A stretch of DNA of 64,000 nucleotides, from contig NC_133538.1 of NCBI RefSeq assembly GCF_048544455.1, forward strand, positions 148,416,422 through 148,480,421, written 5' to 3'. Positions 33,345 through 44,740 of the stretch are shown here, piece after piece (the first letter of the stretch is position 1; each line of letters begins with the position of its first letter). The DNA comes from Silene latifolia (taxonomy: Eukaryota > Streptophyta > Magnoliopsida > Caryophyllales > Caryophyllaceae). The notes under the pieces were generated by a model. It was not told where the DNA came from and ran no database searches. It worked only from the letters and a program-made list of their open reading frames with translations. The translations under genes were made by a program, and so were the position numbers.

Positions 33345-33600
33345 TTCCTCAACTATAACTCTTTCACCTTTTCATATAACTTCATGAAACATATGCATAA
33401 CTCCATTGATTCATTGTGCAACTTCTTATTATTTATAACTCTTACATATGCGAATATGTATAACTCTAACAACTTTCTATATAACTCTAAGGCTGTTAAA
33501 AATTATTCTGGAATTTTAAAAAATATTTAGAAGTTTCACAATCAATTACTCGAGGTTTACATAACTCTATGATCTCGGTGTATAACTTTAGAAGTTTGTC
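33345..33600 (+). repeat. Dispersed TATAACTCT motifs in intron 2
   Basis: Several ATAACTCT/ATAACTCC copies on +, less regular than the other two introns. Confidence 0.8.
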
Positions 33601-34199
33601 ATTCAATTAGTGGAGGTTTGATTAATAGTAAACTAACCCTTGAGTTGTACATTATCAAGTACTTTTGAAAATCTTTTATGTTCCACGACATCTTTTGAAA
33701 CTGACGATCCTCACTAGATACAAGCTCGTGATTATGCCCCATGTGGAATCGGTCAATTACTAATACTTCATTCTTCATAAATAGCCTGACATGTGCTTTA
33801 CACCCTACCCTCTTGACTGTATATTTCCTCTGTTTCGCAGTTCTTATTCCCAATTGCATTTCTTATTCCCTAATCCCGGTCTCATTTTTTTTAATTACTG
33901 CCTCTCCTTTTGGGACATATGTGAATCCCTCTCTGTTGCAAACCAGCAACTTTGATTTGATTTCACCGTCGCGCCATTTTTTCGTCGAGTACTTCCGAAC
34001 ATCAAACCCGGACGCCAATGCATAAATTTTATAGAATGTCATTGCCTCGTCGATTTCAAAAAATTGTTGCCGTACACAAGGTGTAAACTCCGCTGCCAAA
34101 TGCTTACAATACTCAGTTTCCGCTTCCTTACGACCATCTGAGTAGAATCAAACATCCATGAAATGATTAAGAAATATATAACTCCAAGCTACTTAGCAT

Positions 34200-35010
34200 T
34201 TACTCTGTAACTCCAAGCATAGAATGTATAACTCTAGGCATATCTTTTGTATAACTCTAGACAGCATCGTATAACTCTAGGCATATACTGTATAACTCTT
34301 AGCATATAATGTATAACTCTACTCACAGTATGTACAACTCTAGTCATACAATGTATAACTCTGGGCACAGACTATATAACTCTGGGCATATAATGTACCT
34401 ACTCTAGGCACAGACTGTATAACTCTAGTCATACAATGTATAACTCTAGGCACAGACTGTATAACTGTAGGCATATAATGTATAACTCTTAGCATATAAT
34501 GTATAACTCTAGTCACTGTTTGTATAACTCTAGTCATACAATGTATAACTCTAGGCACAGACTGTATAACTCTAGTCATACAATGTATAACTCTAGTCAC
34601 AGTCTGTATAACTCTAGTCATACAATGTATAACTCTAGGCACAGACTGTATAACTCTAGTCATACAATGTATAACTCTAGGCACAGTCTGCATAACTCTA
34701 GTCATACAATGTATAACTCTTAGCATATAATGTATAACTCTAGACACAGTCTGTATATGCCAAGAGTTATACATTATATGCCTAGAGTTATACATTGTAG
34801 ACTGTATTACTTTAGTTTTCAGAATGTATAACTCTAGTCATACAATGTATAACTCTAGGCACATGATCGTATAACTCTAGGCATATAATGTATAACTCTT
34901 AGCATATAATGTATAACTCTAGACATCAGTATAACTCTAGTCATACAATGTATAACTCTAGGCACAGACTGTATAACTCTAGGCATATAATGTATAACCC
35001 TCCACATCCT
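34200..35010 (+). repeat. 21-bp minisatellite in intron 1
   Basis: Roughly 29 exact TATAACTCT copies on +, mostly in 21-bp units alternating between TAGTCATACAATG and TAGGCACAGACTG tails. Two units are inverted at 34754-34797. Because 21 is a multiple of three, long frames stay open on both strands; they are not genes. Confidence 0.96.
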
Positions 35011-35574
35011 ATAACTTCACTTAATGAATGTATAACTTAAGCTATAACATGAATAACTATATCAAAATTGGTTGTTTAGTAATATTTTTTATGCAAAATT
35101 TAGGGTTAGAATTACTCTGTTATTCGAAACTCGGAGGAAATTGTCAAAGAGTTTTACAAAAACCGGTGGAGTTATAACACGATGAATATAAGAATTGCAT
35201 GAGTACATCGTATTATTGAAGTTATACATATACGGTCGAGTTTTACTTAAACCCACTGAAGTTATAATTCGTTCTTTCTCAAGTTTTTAAATTTCCATCA
35301 TTTTTTGCCATGAACAACAAGCTACCAAAATGAAAGAACAAATCTGATGAACACCATAAAAGTACAACACCATTAAGAATAATGAACACAAATGAAATAA
35401 CTACAAGCTACAACAAGCTACAATAATGAACATCAATCCAAAATTACATATAGCACTTTATTCTTGAACATCAAGCTACAACAATAACCAAGACACAAAT
35501 AAGAAAGCAAATAACTCACCATCGACGGCAACTTCAATCTGCATATGATCCATTTCACAAACACTGACTGTCAT

Positions 35575-38500
35575 TTTCAGCGTCTTTCTCTGATGAACAA
35601 TGAGAATTTATTTATCTTCAACAAAGCGAATGAAATTTAACGGATGAATAATGAAATAGTATATCTGATGACAATTTATTTATCTGATGAACAATGAAGT
35701 AGTTTTACAGTTGGAATGAAATTTCTCTTATTTTTTGATGATTTATATTGGATTTTACAGGATTTAGGATCGTTTGTATGGTGATTTTTATGGGTTTTGC
35801 TTGTTGAGAGGTTTTGAATAGTGAATGGAGAGGGAAAGCATGCCAAATGAAATATTTGTGTTTGTTTAATCCTTTTGTCCATGGGATTTGTACTGGAGGA
35901 AGTACACACACAGTGACATGTGGACCCTCTCTCATACAACATGCATTTCCTTTTTTTTTTGCTCTAAAAAAGGCCCCCTCTCTCTTTATCTCATCCATTC
36001 ATTCCCTTCATCCAAGGGTTCTTATAAAGACTTAGGGCCTTATATGCTCGGATTCAAAACTACCTCTCTAGAGTGAACTTGATTGAGTAGTAAATCGGCT
36101 AAATTTAGGGCGTAAAAACATATTTTTCTAACTCCTGGCTTATAGTTAAAATTTCCTTTAATCCATACACATGCACTATTATTCTTATTTTCATGCACTA
36201 AATTTACATCTTGAACTATTCATGAAAAAACCACGCTATTAATTCACAAAATTAACATAGGCCCTGCTTAATAAACAGAAATTAGTATATTCCGGCCTAA
36301 TTAGTTGGTTGATCAATTAATCTATTATTTTCATGTGTTTGGTAAACAACATATTTATGATAGCATATTGGTCGAAATCTACTATTTTTGAATATGCTCA
36401 TAATCGCAGCATGTTGTATTAGCATATTCAATTTATACATGAAACCATTCTAATTATTCTATAATCTGGTGATTACCAAATATCATTATCCTTTATTATG
36501 AATCTACTTCTGCCATTTGACAAACATGGTCTATATATTACTCTTTTGCTGAGTCTCCTTGCAAATTAAATGAGAATTTGACCAACCCACATATGCTTAT
36601 TAGAAAACGTACAAACATTATTACTAGAGTTGTTTCATACGATAAACTTATCAGTATTATTATTAATATTGTTTGATCTATTCCAACTTGATCTCGAGGG
36701 AGTTTCAAGGCCACGAGTAGTTCCATTTTATACTTCTAGCCTAACTTATTTTATGTTTTGGGTTTAATACTTCAATCCCCTTCTTATCTACATGATCATA
36801 AAGTCATTCATATATAAGAGATTGCAAATGTTGTCACGTTCTTTTAATGGTAAATATTAAAAACTTGTCTTATGTGGATAGCACGATTTCTTAATCTTTC
36901 CAATTATAGTACCCTACATGTCTTGATGTAGTAGTTAAAGTGAAAGTATTGTGAAGTTGTGCACGTGACCCGACACCCAAACCCAAACCCGTGTTTACCG
37001 TGAATTTAAATTGACCCGAGCATTTTGTTTCACAATGAATATTATCAATAAATAACTTGTTAATAGTTGAACCGTAAATGATCCAGACTTAACCTGTCTC
37101 AACCCGTAACGACTTGACCCGATAAAATAAATAATTAGTTGATTCCTTCTTATATAACTGGAATATAAAATAGGTGTTTTGTTCTTCGTCTGTTTATTGA
37201 TGGATTGAAAAAGCTTGATCAAGTATTTTAGCTTGTGTATTAGCTGTTATTTTGATAAAAATAATGTTTTTCTACACTGTTATACTTACTTGATAATTAT
37301 ATTAATAATAGTGTCATCGCTTCAATACCATTCTTTTAATCTATGTCTAATTTTGTATGTTTAATTTGTATGATAAACTGCATGCCGATCTGAGTGTTGG
37401 TAAAAAAATAGAGGTTCAAACTAATGTTCACTTGACAAATTAAAGGGCTACAAATATGTGTATATAGTATATACGTACAACTTAGATACAAAATTGTGTT
37501 TCGCTTATACACATTCTAGCTCTATTACTTTTCATAGTCATCCCTCTTACTCATCCTCATTCACCTTAAACATATAAGCATCTAGATCAACCAAAGGATA
37601 ATTATCATAATGATTTTGGTTGGAACTCTGGCCAATTTCACGTAATAAAATATTGGTCTAAACCTTATACCAAGGTCATGTTTTCCTTGATTAAACCAAT
37701 GAGAACCTTTATAAACTGCACAAAAAAAGGACAGAAAAAGCTACGGAGAATAATATGGAAACGCAAGTTTTAGGAGAATAGAAAGAAAACAACAAAATAA
37801 GTATTAAAACCTCCCCGTTTACGGTTCCTTTTTACGGTGCCGAGTCGATTGTTTCAATTGATAGAGCAAGATGCAGAGGGTGTTTCTTGGCCCCGAGTCG
37901 TTCCTTTTTACGCTTTCTTTGCACCAAAAAGAAAAAATCTCCCCGTTTACGGTGAAAGCTACGGAGTACAACAAAAGAAATATGCATTACTTATCATAAT
38001 AACTGGTCATTACCTCCATTATGACATTACATTTAAACTTGGTAGATGTATAATGGATAAAGAATGTGCATACTTCATAGTACCTAAAAATAAATGGTAC
38101 GCAATTAGAAAACCGGAAATAAGAAGGAAAAAAAAACATGCAGGTTCATAATTGTTTTGGTAAACGATGAGGGTCATAGGAAATTATATATACATGTTTA
38201 GGTGGTAGTGTTTTTCTAGTGTTGTTATTCCTATAAAATTCTAGTTAGTGAACAACTCAATTACATGTATACATATTAGTTGCACCATGTGGTACGTAAT
38301 AGACTAATAGATAAGAGGATGATGCTTTAAATTATATTTTAATTTTAATTAAACTAATTAATGATTTTTTGGTAGTTTGTAAAAGTTGGACTCTTTATAA
38401 TCGCTCGAAAAAAGCTTCCTTTAATAATATAGACTAGATTTAATGCCCGTGCGATGCACGGGCCTATTTGTAATCGTCTGTCTCTATAATGTAATAACTA

Positions 38501-38834
38501 ATAAATATTTTCACAACCGAAACTATATGATACTTGGTGTACTACTCCTATATGAGATTACTATTTTGATCAACTAACTACAAATCTATCATATATTTTA
38601 TCATGTACTCCAACTAACTAAATTTAACGATTCAGATTTAATAGGATCATTAGTCCATTACACTAAAAAAATAGAATGTCAATGTGGTGGCATGAGTGGA
38701 AATAATGTAGACTCTCCTCTTCATACATGTACCCTTCAAATAACACAAATTCTAGAATAAGACGATTTCACCTGGTAAAATTTATACTCATCTCATTAGT
38801 TTTATCTAGGAAATCATAGTATAATTAATACGGT
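35575..38834. other. Intergenic region without supported genes
   Basis: AT-rich. The FAR1-like gene leader occupies the left edge. Near 37805-37960 two short segments repeat CCCCGTTTACGGT. At 38454-38472 is a hairpin GCCCGTGC-GAT-GCACGGGC (8-bp stem as written), and just before it (38384-38440) a dispersed repeat, also seen at 49098-49145, with AATCGCTCGAAAAAAGCTT. A 100-codon frame at 37837 has no recognised homology. Confidence 0.5.
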
Positions 38835-38867
38835 TTTGATATATGCAGCCCATAGGGCTGTATATAA
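38835..38867 (+). repeat. Left terminal inverted repeat
   Basis: 33 bp; contains the self-complementary CAGCCCATAGGGCTG at 38845-38860. Confidence 0.93.
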
Positions 38868-39088
38868 GCATTGAATTTTATTAAAATCCTCTTATGTTTT
38901 CAATGTAATTGGAATCTTAATTGTTGTTTACAAAAAACCTAGTTTTCTTTTCCCCTCTTTAATCTGAGCATTTATCTTATTCATTCCCTAAAAAAACATG
39001 TTCATCTATAAAATCCCCTTTACTGTGTTTCATTATACAATACAAATAGAAGAATATCATTCTGAAGACAACTACATACTCATATACA

Positions 39089-39264
39089 AGTAAGTTTTCG
39101 TCTCTTATTTATTTTTGCAATTGACAAAATAGTTGTATGTATGTGTTTATTTAGACGATTTCTGGAAAAATAATCGGTTGTCGGTATCGTTTTTTTTTCT
39201 TTTGCTTGATTCATATCTCGCTTGCAGGAATCGATTTTTAATGCGTGTTGTTTTTAATTTCAGA
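39089..39264 (+). other. Probable intron in the 5' leader of the FAR1 transposase gene
   Basis: CAA|GTAAGTTT at 39090 and TTTTTAATTTCAG ending at 39263 form good splice signals just before the ATG at 39272. A TATA-like TTCATTATACAA (about 39028) lies upstream. Confidence 0.55.
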
Positions 39265-39271
39265 ATTTACT

Positions 39272-41710
39272 ATGCTTGATTTCGATTTGAATGAACCTAT
39301 TATTGAGGAAGATGATGAACCTTTACTTGGACAAACCTTTGAAAGCCAAGAAGAGGCGTTTGTATTTTATAACAATTATGCAAAAAGACAAGGTTTTGTG
39401 GCGGCTAAATATCGTACGGACAATAAACATGGAAGGACGATTAGACAAGATTTTATTTGTCACCGCGCAGGTAAGCAACGTTTGAAGGTTATTGATATGT
39501 CTAAGACCCAAAGAAAAAAACAGTCATCAAAGTGTGGTTGTCCCGCTCATATGCGTATTACTCTTAAAAGGCGCTTTGACATATTTCCGGAGGAATGGCA
39601 TGTCACTACCTTTGTCAAAGAACATAATCATGAAATGTTGTTAAGTGAAGAATTACGTTTTCTTCCAGCAAATCGAAACATTACCGCTGAAGACGAAAAA
39701 AGAATTTTGATGTATAAAGAAGCGGGTTTGTCTATTAGACAAATTATTAGAGTCTTTGAGCTTGAAAAAAATATTAAACATGGTGAATTACCCTTTTTCG
39801 ACCGAGACATCCGCAATCTTTATGGTAAAGTAAAGAAGATGATCGGAGCTGATGATGCTAAGAACTTAATGGAGTATATGAAATTGGCAAAACAAGAGAA
39901 TAAAATGTTTCAATATGCATATACATTGGATGAAAAAAATAAGTTAGAAAATATTTTCTGGTGTCATGCTGAAAGTTTTGAATGGTACCAAAAGTTCGGA
40001 GATGTAGTCGGTTTTGATACTACTTATAGAGTTAACATATATGACATGATTTGCGGGATTTTTGTCGGCATCGATAATCATGGGAAGACAGTTTTATTAG
40101 GTTTTGCACTCCTACGGAATGAGACGACACCTACTTTTAAGTGGTTAATGAAGGTATGAGTTTTGAAAAATATATTTTTGCTTAATTTACATGTATTTTT
40201 GCTATACTGTAAGCCTAGTTACTCACCCTATTATTAGTATTAGAAAGCCCCTTCACTCGTTCCATTTCTTATGAAGTGAGCTCTTAATAGATTTCCAGCT
40301 AAAGGATAGGAATTGAATTGTTACAGGTGCTAGAATTCAAGTAAGATCAGCTAATAGGGTAGGGAAAGGGACAAAGTCTGCCTCTTTCAATTACTTATTC
40401 GTGGCTAAAGCTTATATTTTTCAGTTTGATATATTTTTGTCAGGGTATATTTACTCTAACTGGGGATATACTTGTTTCAGACTTTTGTGAGTATTATGAA
40501 GAAACCGCCAAACAGCATCATAACTGACCAGGATCCTTGGATGTCTGAAGCAATATTAACAGAGATGCCGACTACAAAACACAGCTATTGTATATGGCAT
40601 ATAACTTCAAAGTTCAGTTGTTGGTTTGCGGGTCTTTTACGTTATGACTATCAAGAATGGTGCAGTGAGTTTTACAAGCTATATAGGATGACCGAACTTG
40701 AAGAGTTTGAGAATAATTGGTTTGTAATGGTTGAGAAATTTAATCTCCAAAACAATAAGCATGTACTAGGTTTGTACAAAGTGAGGCAATTTTGGGCGCC
40801 AGCTTACCTTCACAATTACTTTTTCGGAGGGATGATAACAACTGGAAGATCGGAAAGCATTAATGCCTTTATTAAGCGATTTGTTTCTTCTCATACATGT
40901 TTGACAGATTTTGTTAAACAGGTTAGTTTTGGGTTTATTATTTCCGGCTATAAATTAGGAGTAGATATTAATTTCTGAAATTTTCAGGTGGAGATGGCAG
41001 TTCAAGAAATTCGTCAAGGGCGTTCTAATAACAAAGTTGTTGCTACTATGAGGCCGGTTCCATTGAATACACAATCGCCTTTGGAAAAGCAAGCTGCTCA
41101 CGTCCTTACACCATTTGCTTTAAAAAAATTTCAAGAAGAATTTGGAAGGTCCGCTTCGTATACAATTTGTCAAGTTGATTGCAGCGAGTTTATAGTAAAA
41201 TATTTTGAAGGGGATAATGCTAGACAACATAGAGTCTTTTGGGATGGAGATAGAGCGATATGTAGTTGCAAAAATTTTGAGTTCTGGGGCATTATTTGTC
41301 GTCATATGCTGCGAGTATTTGTCCATACAGATTGTTTTAATATTCCATCGTTCTATTTTCCTCAACGGTGGCATTGTGATGCATTGCAAAATACAACTAA
41401 TATTGAAGAAGTGGTTGATGAAGTCTCGATCGGAGGTGAAGATGTTGTGCTCTGCCCTCCTCAATCAAAGACGAAAGGACGCCCGAGAAATAAGCGAGAT
41501 AGAAGTGGTAAAGAAATGGCTATGAAGAAAACGAAGTGTTGTTCTATATGCAAAAAATCGGGTCATACTAAACCCACTTGTCCAAACAAAGAAAACTTTT
41601 TCACACAAGATGTTGTGAACGACGAGGGTGTATCATCTACATCGCAAAAGAAGAAGAAAACAACCGCTGAAGATATGGGACTTAATCCTGTTTTTACTTT
41701 GAAGATTTAG
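39272..41710 (+). CDS. FAR1-type transposase (FHY3/FAR1 family), three coding exons, open
   Basis: Coding exons 39272-40153, 40481-40921 and 40988-41710 join in phase 0 (introns GTATGA...TTTCAG and GTTAGT...TTTCAG) to about 681 residues. Domains in order: FAR1 DNA-binding domain (residues about 20-125: FESQEEAFVFYNNYAKRQGF, GCPAHMRI, HNHEM); MULE transposase core (about 235-345: VVGFDTTYRVNIYDMICGIFVG with the first Asp, IITDQDPWM with the second, HSYCIWHI); SWIM zinc finger (CSCKNFEFWGIICRHML, about 530-550); a C-terminal CCHC knuckle (CSICKKSGHTKPTC, about 630). I chose ATG 39272 (MLDFDLNEP) because the upstream in-frame ATG lies in the predicted leader intron. No stop or frameshift was found. 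With flanking inverted repeats it is best read as a possibly autonomous transposon gene, though host FAR1-related genes share this design. Confidence 0.88.
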
Positions 41711-41930
41711 GCGATAATATCGGTTTTGGATTTTGTATGTTTTTTTATGCATTGTCAGTAACTTTTTCCCAAGTAAATTAATTTGTTATTCAATAGTTAC
41801 AAAGGTATTGAATGACTATATTATAGTTATAGTAGTAATTAATAGATTAACATTTAATTAGTTTAATAAGTGCTAAGTTAGATTCCCTTGAAAACTTAAA
41901 TTAACTTTAATTACAAGAATTTACACATTT

Positions 41931-41963
41931 TTATGTACAGCCCTATGGGCTGCATATATCAAA
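41931..41963 (-). repeat. Right terminal inverted repeat
   Basis: Reverse complement of the left repeat with one T/C difference. Confidence 0.93.
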
Positions 41964-43607
41964 TTAGTAATGAACACCATTTAGACGATACATGTGAAAA
42001 TTTATCAACAGTATTGACCCTTCACTATTAAATATTGGTCTCTGTATGTCAACAATTTAAACATTCCCCACAAACCTAAAAAATCACTTAAAAATTACCA
42101 TCGAAACTACATCAATCAATGATATATATAAATTAGTAACCATGTGTTTAGCTGAGGAAAACGTATTAACGAACCATGATCTTACGCATGTATTAACGAA
42201 ATATGGTCACACTTGTATTTAACATGCTCCATAATAGTTTTATTATGAATTATAATTATAATTATAATTAATTTATTATGTGATCAAATTCTAAAATTAT
42301 AGGATTTATTATAATAAATCCTATGTAGTATACCATTTTAGGCATAGTAGGATTGTAGTTGCTCTAATGTAATTAAACCCGAATTTTAACTCGACGCAAC
42401 TACGTCTAATGACAAAAGTAAAAGAGAAGTTAAACTCAAATATTTTGTTTCTTTATATTATAAATTTATTCCAACTTTATAATCCTACTTTTTCCTAAAT
42501 ATATATTGTAAAAGATCTCTAATGTTTTAATTTTCATCAACGGTAAAATTGCTAACCATATGAGTTATTAGTATAATATTTGAGAAAAAGTCATTTCAGA
42601 GCAAATACTACCACCAGGCTATTCCACTCCTTTATTTTATACTTTTATTCAAACTTTATTAACCTACTTTTTCCCAGATTTCATCAGCTGAATTATTCAA
42701 AGGAAATCAAGTACTTCTCGAACATTGATAGCAAAATTGTAAAAATAGGTGTTTTAAACGACTATTTTACAATTTTTTGGAAAATACTATTTTTGTAGGG
42801 AATCGAACCTTGTGGAATTAATTTCCTTGCACTCTGCAGCCACTTTGATTTTGCTTATTAGTATACTTTCAATAAAATTAACAAATTTTACATTTACTAT
42901 CTAAAATTATATATACTCGTACAATCTTTGATTTAATGTAGCCACATGTACTATCTTTTCTTAATGTAGTCCTTCTTTAATTAATCTATACTATCATAAA
43001 GAATCGTAAAATTGAAACAAACCCAACATCATATAGTGTACAATAGAAGTCATGGTAAATTTGTTTTTTACGTATAAATAAACAATATGAATGTAAAGGA
43101 AAGATGTAAGTAAAATGTTGAAAGTCGTCCTACCTTTGAAACTGGTGTGGCTTTAGATAAGTGATACCTTTGTAGCCATATTATCTCCTATAAATTCATC
43201 CGACTATCATCGTGCAATGCAAGCTACGCGATAAATCAATCTAGACACACGAGATAAATCAATAACGTTAACGCACTTCGTCGAAGATTGATATTAGTTC
43301 AAAGAATAGCTGAAAAACTAATAGAACAAATAGATATTGGCAAAATAAAACATGCATGCAAGTATAGTCTTTAATATAATGGACATTGATAATGATAATA
43401 TAATCTGTAAAAAAGGAAGAGGTGATGAAAGACCTCTTATATGCTGCGGGACATGGTAATGTTTTTCTCATAGTCAAACTCTAATACCCCATAAAGTCAT
43501 AATCTTATCTTTGTTTAATTTTGGAGTTCTACTCAAGTCTTTATGTATGTATCAAATACAGTTACCGTGTTACGGATTCATATTCATGGATACCAACCAA
43601 TAGTATG
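41964..43607. other. Intergenic, very AT-rich
   Basis: No gene seen. It holds TAATTATAATTATAATTA runs (about 42248-42270) and a perfect 26-bp palindrome at 42299-42324. Confidence 0.5.
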
Positions 43608-43612
43608 TCATC

Positions 43613-44042
43613 TGTTGGAATAAATTGAGTTTGTGAAATGTGATTTGTTCTACATTAAAAGAATAGAGTGTGTTTATATTTGGGAAATGGGGTATTGGGT
43701 GAATGAGTTTCAACCCACTTTGGATTCCTCCTGTTTTGTGATAAAAACAGAAGCAGTTACTTCAAACAAATGCTTTGTATTTGAGACATGCTTGTTGGCC
43801 AAACAACGTGACTTTTCAGAATAAGATCTATTTCCATGCTATAAATATAACACTCCCCTGCAAATCATTTTCAAGCAATTACTCTAACAAATCATCAATC
43901 TCAGAAAATACATATAAAGGCTTATTATCGCAGTATTGTATCCCGAAGGATATGCCCATTATAGTGGGGGCATAAATTCCTTACGGAAAGTATAAATAAC
44001 GCCTTACTGCAAAATTCTGTTTCACTGTTAATTGAACTAACA
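43613..44042 (+). repeat. 5' LTR of copia element
   Basis: It carries TATA-like boxes at 43840-43847 (TATAAATA) and 43913-43918 (TATAAA), a small hairpin TATGCCC...GGGCATA (43951-43974), and the 14-base ATAAATTCCTTACG at 43972-43985 that is complementary to the primer-site region. Confidence 0.97.
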
Positions 44043-44044
44043 AT

Positions 44045-44058
44045 CGTAAGGAATTTAT
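44045..44058 (+). promoter_or_regulatory. Unusual primer-binding site, complementary to own LTR
   Basis: CGTAAGGAATTTAT starts two bases after the LTR end, where a tRNA-complementary site is expected, but lacks the TGG start needed to pair with a tRNA 3' CCA. It is the exact reverse complement of 43972-43985 in the LTR. A self-primed start of reverse transcription is inferred. Confidence 0.6.
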
Positions 44059-44065
44059 TTTCACT

Positions 44066-44662
44066 ATGGAAACGGAATTCGCTGCTACTGTGAAGGCGCA
44101 AATTCAAAGTGGCCAAATTCATTCAGATTCGAAATTGGCTCGCTTTGATGGAACAAATTATACTCGATGGAAAGATCGTATGGTGTTCTTACTTTCATCG
44201 CTCTCAAGATATTCTATGTTCTTGAACCGGACCTTGCTAGTATTCCCGATCCCAAGCCCGATGATTCGAAGATTTAAAGAAGGAACGTAATAAGAGAAAG
44301 GAGGACGAATTGGTGTGTCGTGGGTATATTCTAAATTTATTTGACGGACCGTTTGTATGATTTATATCGCAACCTTTGAGTTCTCCGAAAGAAATTTGAC
44401 CGCATTAGAGATAAAGTACAAGAATGAAAAAAGAGGTACTGACAAATTTTTAGCCATGAAATATTTTGAATTCTTTATAACTGATGATAAATCCACAATA
44501 ATGGATCAAATTCATGAACTTCAAATTTTGGTCTCTCGACTAAGTGAACTTGAAATTAAGATTCCTGATGCACTTCAAATTGGAGCGATATTGGCAAAAC
44601 TTCCCCCTTCTTGGAATGATTTGAAAAAAGTTTTACGCATTCATCGAAAAACACAACCATAG
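44066..44662 (+). pseudogene. Copia gag (broken)
   Basis: ATG 44066 opens METEFAATVKA and FDGTNYTRWKDRM, the N-terminal motif of copia gag. After frame changes near 44200-44350 the second piece (44357-44662) has ALEIKYKNEK, MDQIHELQILVSRL and LPPSWNDLKK, the classic copia gag signatures. At least three single-base indels are needed to explain the shifts. Role: capsid protein. Confidence 0.88.
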
Positions 44663-44740
44663 AACAATTTTGAGACTCATTTGCAAATTGAGGTGAAAAT
44701 CGTGTTAGAGATTCTATATATCCGAGTTCTAAAGTGAATC

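Larger units (their letters stand above)
31482..35574 (-). pseudogene. FAR1-like (Mutator-type) transposase gene, four exons, broken
   Basis: Exons inferred on -: 35574-35520, 34137-33638, 33297-32155 and 31666-31482, with introns 35519-34138, 33637-33298 and 32154-31667. All introns have GT...AG ends, and phases agree across joins. Exon 2 holds the FAR1 DNA-binding domain (FYKIYALASGFDVRK, then GCKAHVRL and HNHEL). Exon 3 holds the MULE transposase domain (DAVSYDPTYSTNKYDMIFTPFTGIDHH, ITDQDAGIIKAV, FCMWHI). Exon 4 holds the SWIM zinc finger (CSCMMFERMGFLCRHIV). Damage: an in-frame TAA at about 33860 and one missing T near 32875. The 3' end abuts the truncated LTR element at about 31480 and may be cut there. 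I found no terminal inverted repeats, so transposon or decayed host FRS gene cannot be decided. All three introns carry copies of one TATAACTCT repeat family. Confidence 0.85.
38835..41963 (+). mobile_element. FAR1-type DNA transposon with 33-bp terminal inverted repeats
   Basis: The left end (38835-38867) and right end (41931-41963) are inverted copies matching at 32 of 33 positions, starting TTTGATATATGC. Each end holds the palindrome CAGCCCATAGGGCTG. Between them is a single transposase gene open through all exons. The length of 3129 bp and FAR1/MULE/SWIM domain set fit Mutator-like elements of the FAR1 group. Flanks (…TAATACGGT and TTAGTAATG…) do not give a clear 9-bp target duplication. 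Confidence 0.85.

Noticed and set aside
34340..34795. 151-codon frame on - and an overlapping 74-codon frame on +, rich in heptads such as RVIHCMT and MYNSSHT
   Set aside because: Both are translations of the 21-bp minisatellite; 21 is a multiple of three so frames stay open by chance. It lies inside intron 1 of the FAR1-like gene.
37837..38151. 104-codon ORF on +
   Set aside because: Contains locally duplicated sequence, no recognised domain, no splice or promoter support.
38454..38472. GCCCGTGC-GAT-GCACGGGC hairpin as a Helitron 3' end
   Set aside because: No CTRR terminus at the expected distance and no matching 5' TC end were seen.
38835..41963. A target-site duplication for the FAR1 transposon
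   Set aside because: Flanking 8-11 bases were compared on both sides and no matching direct repeat was found, so none is claimed.
43633..43975. Short ORFs in the copia LTR, repeated at 48628-48970
   Set aside because: Identical because the LTRs are identical; no homology or start context, and they cover the promoter and R region.
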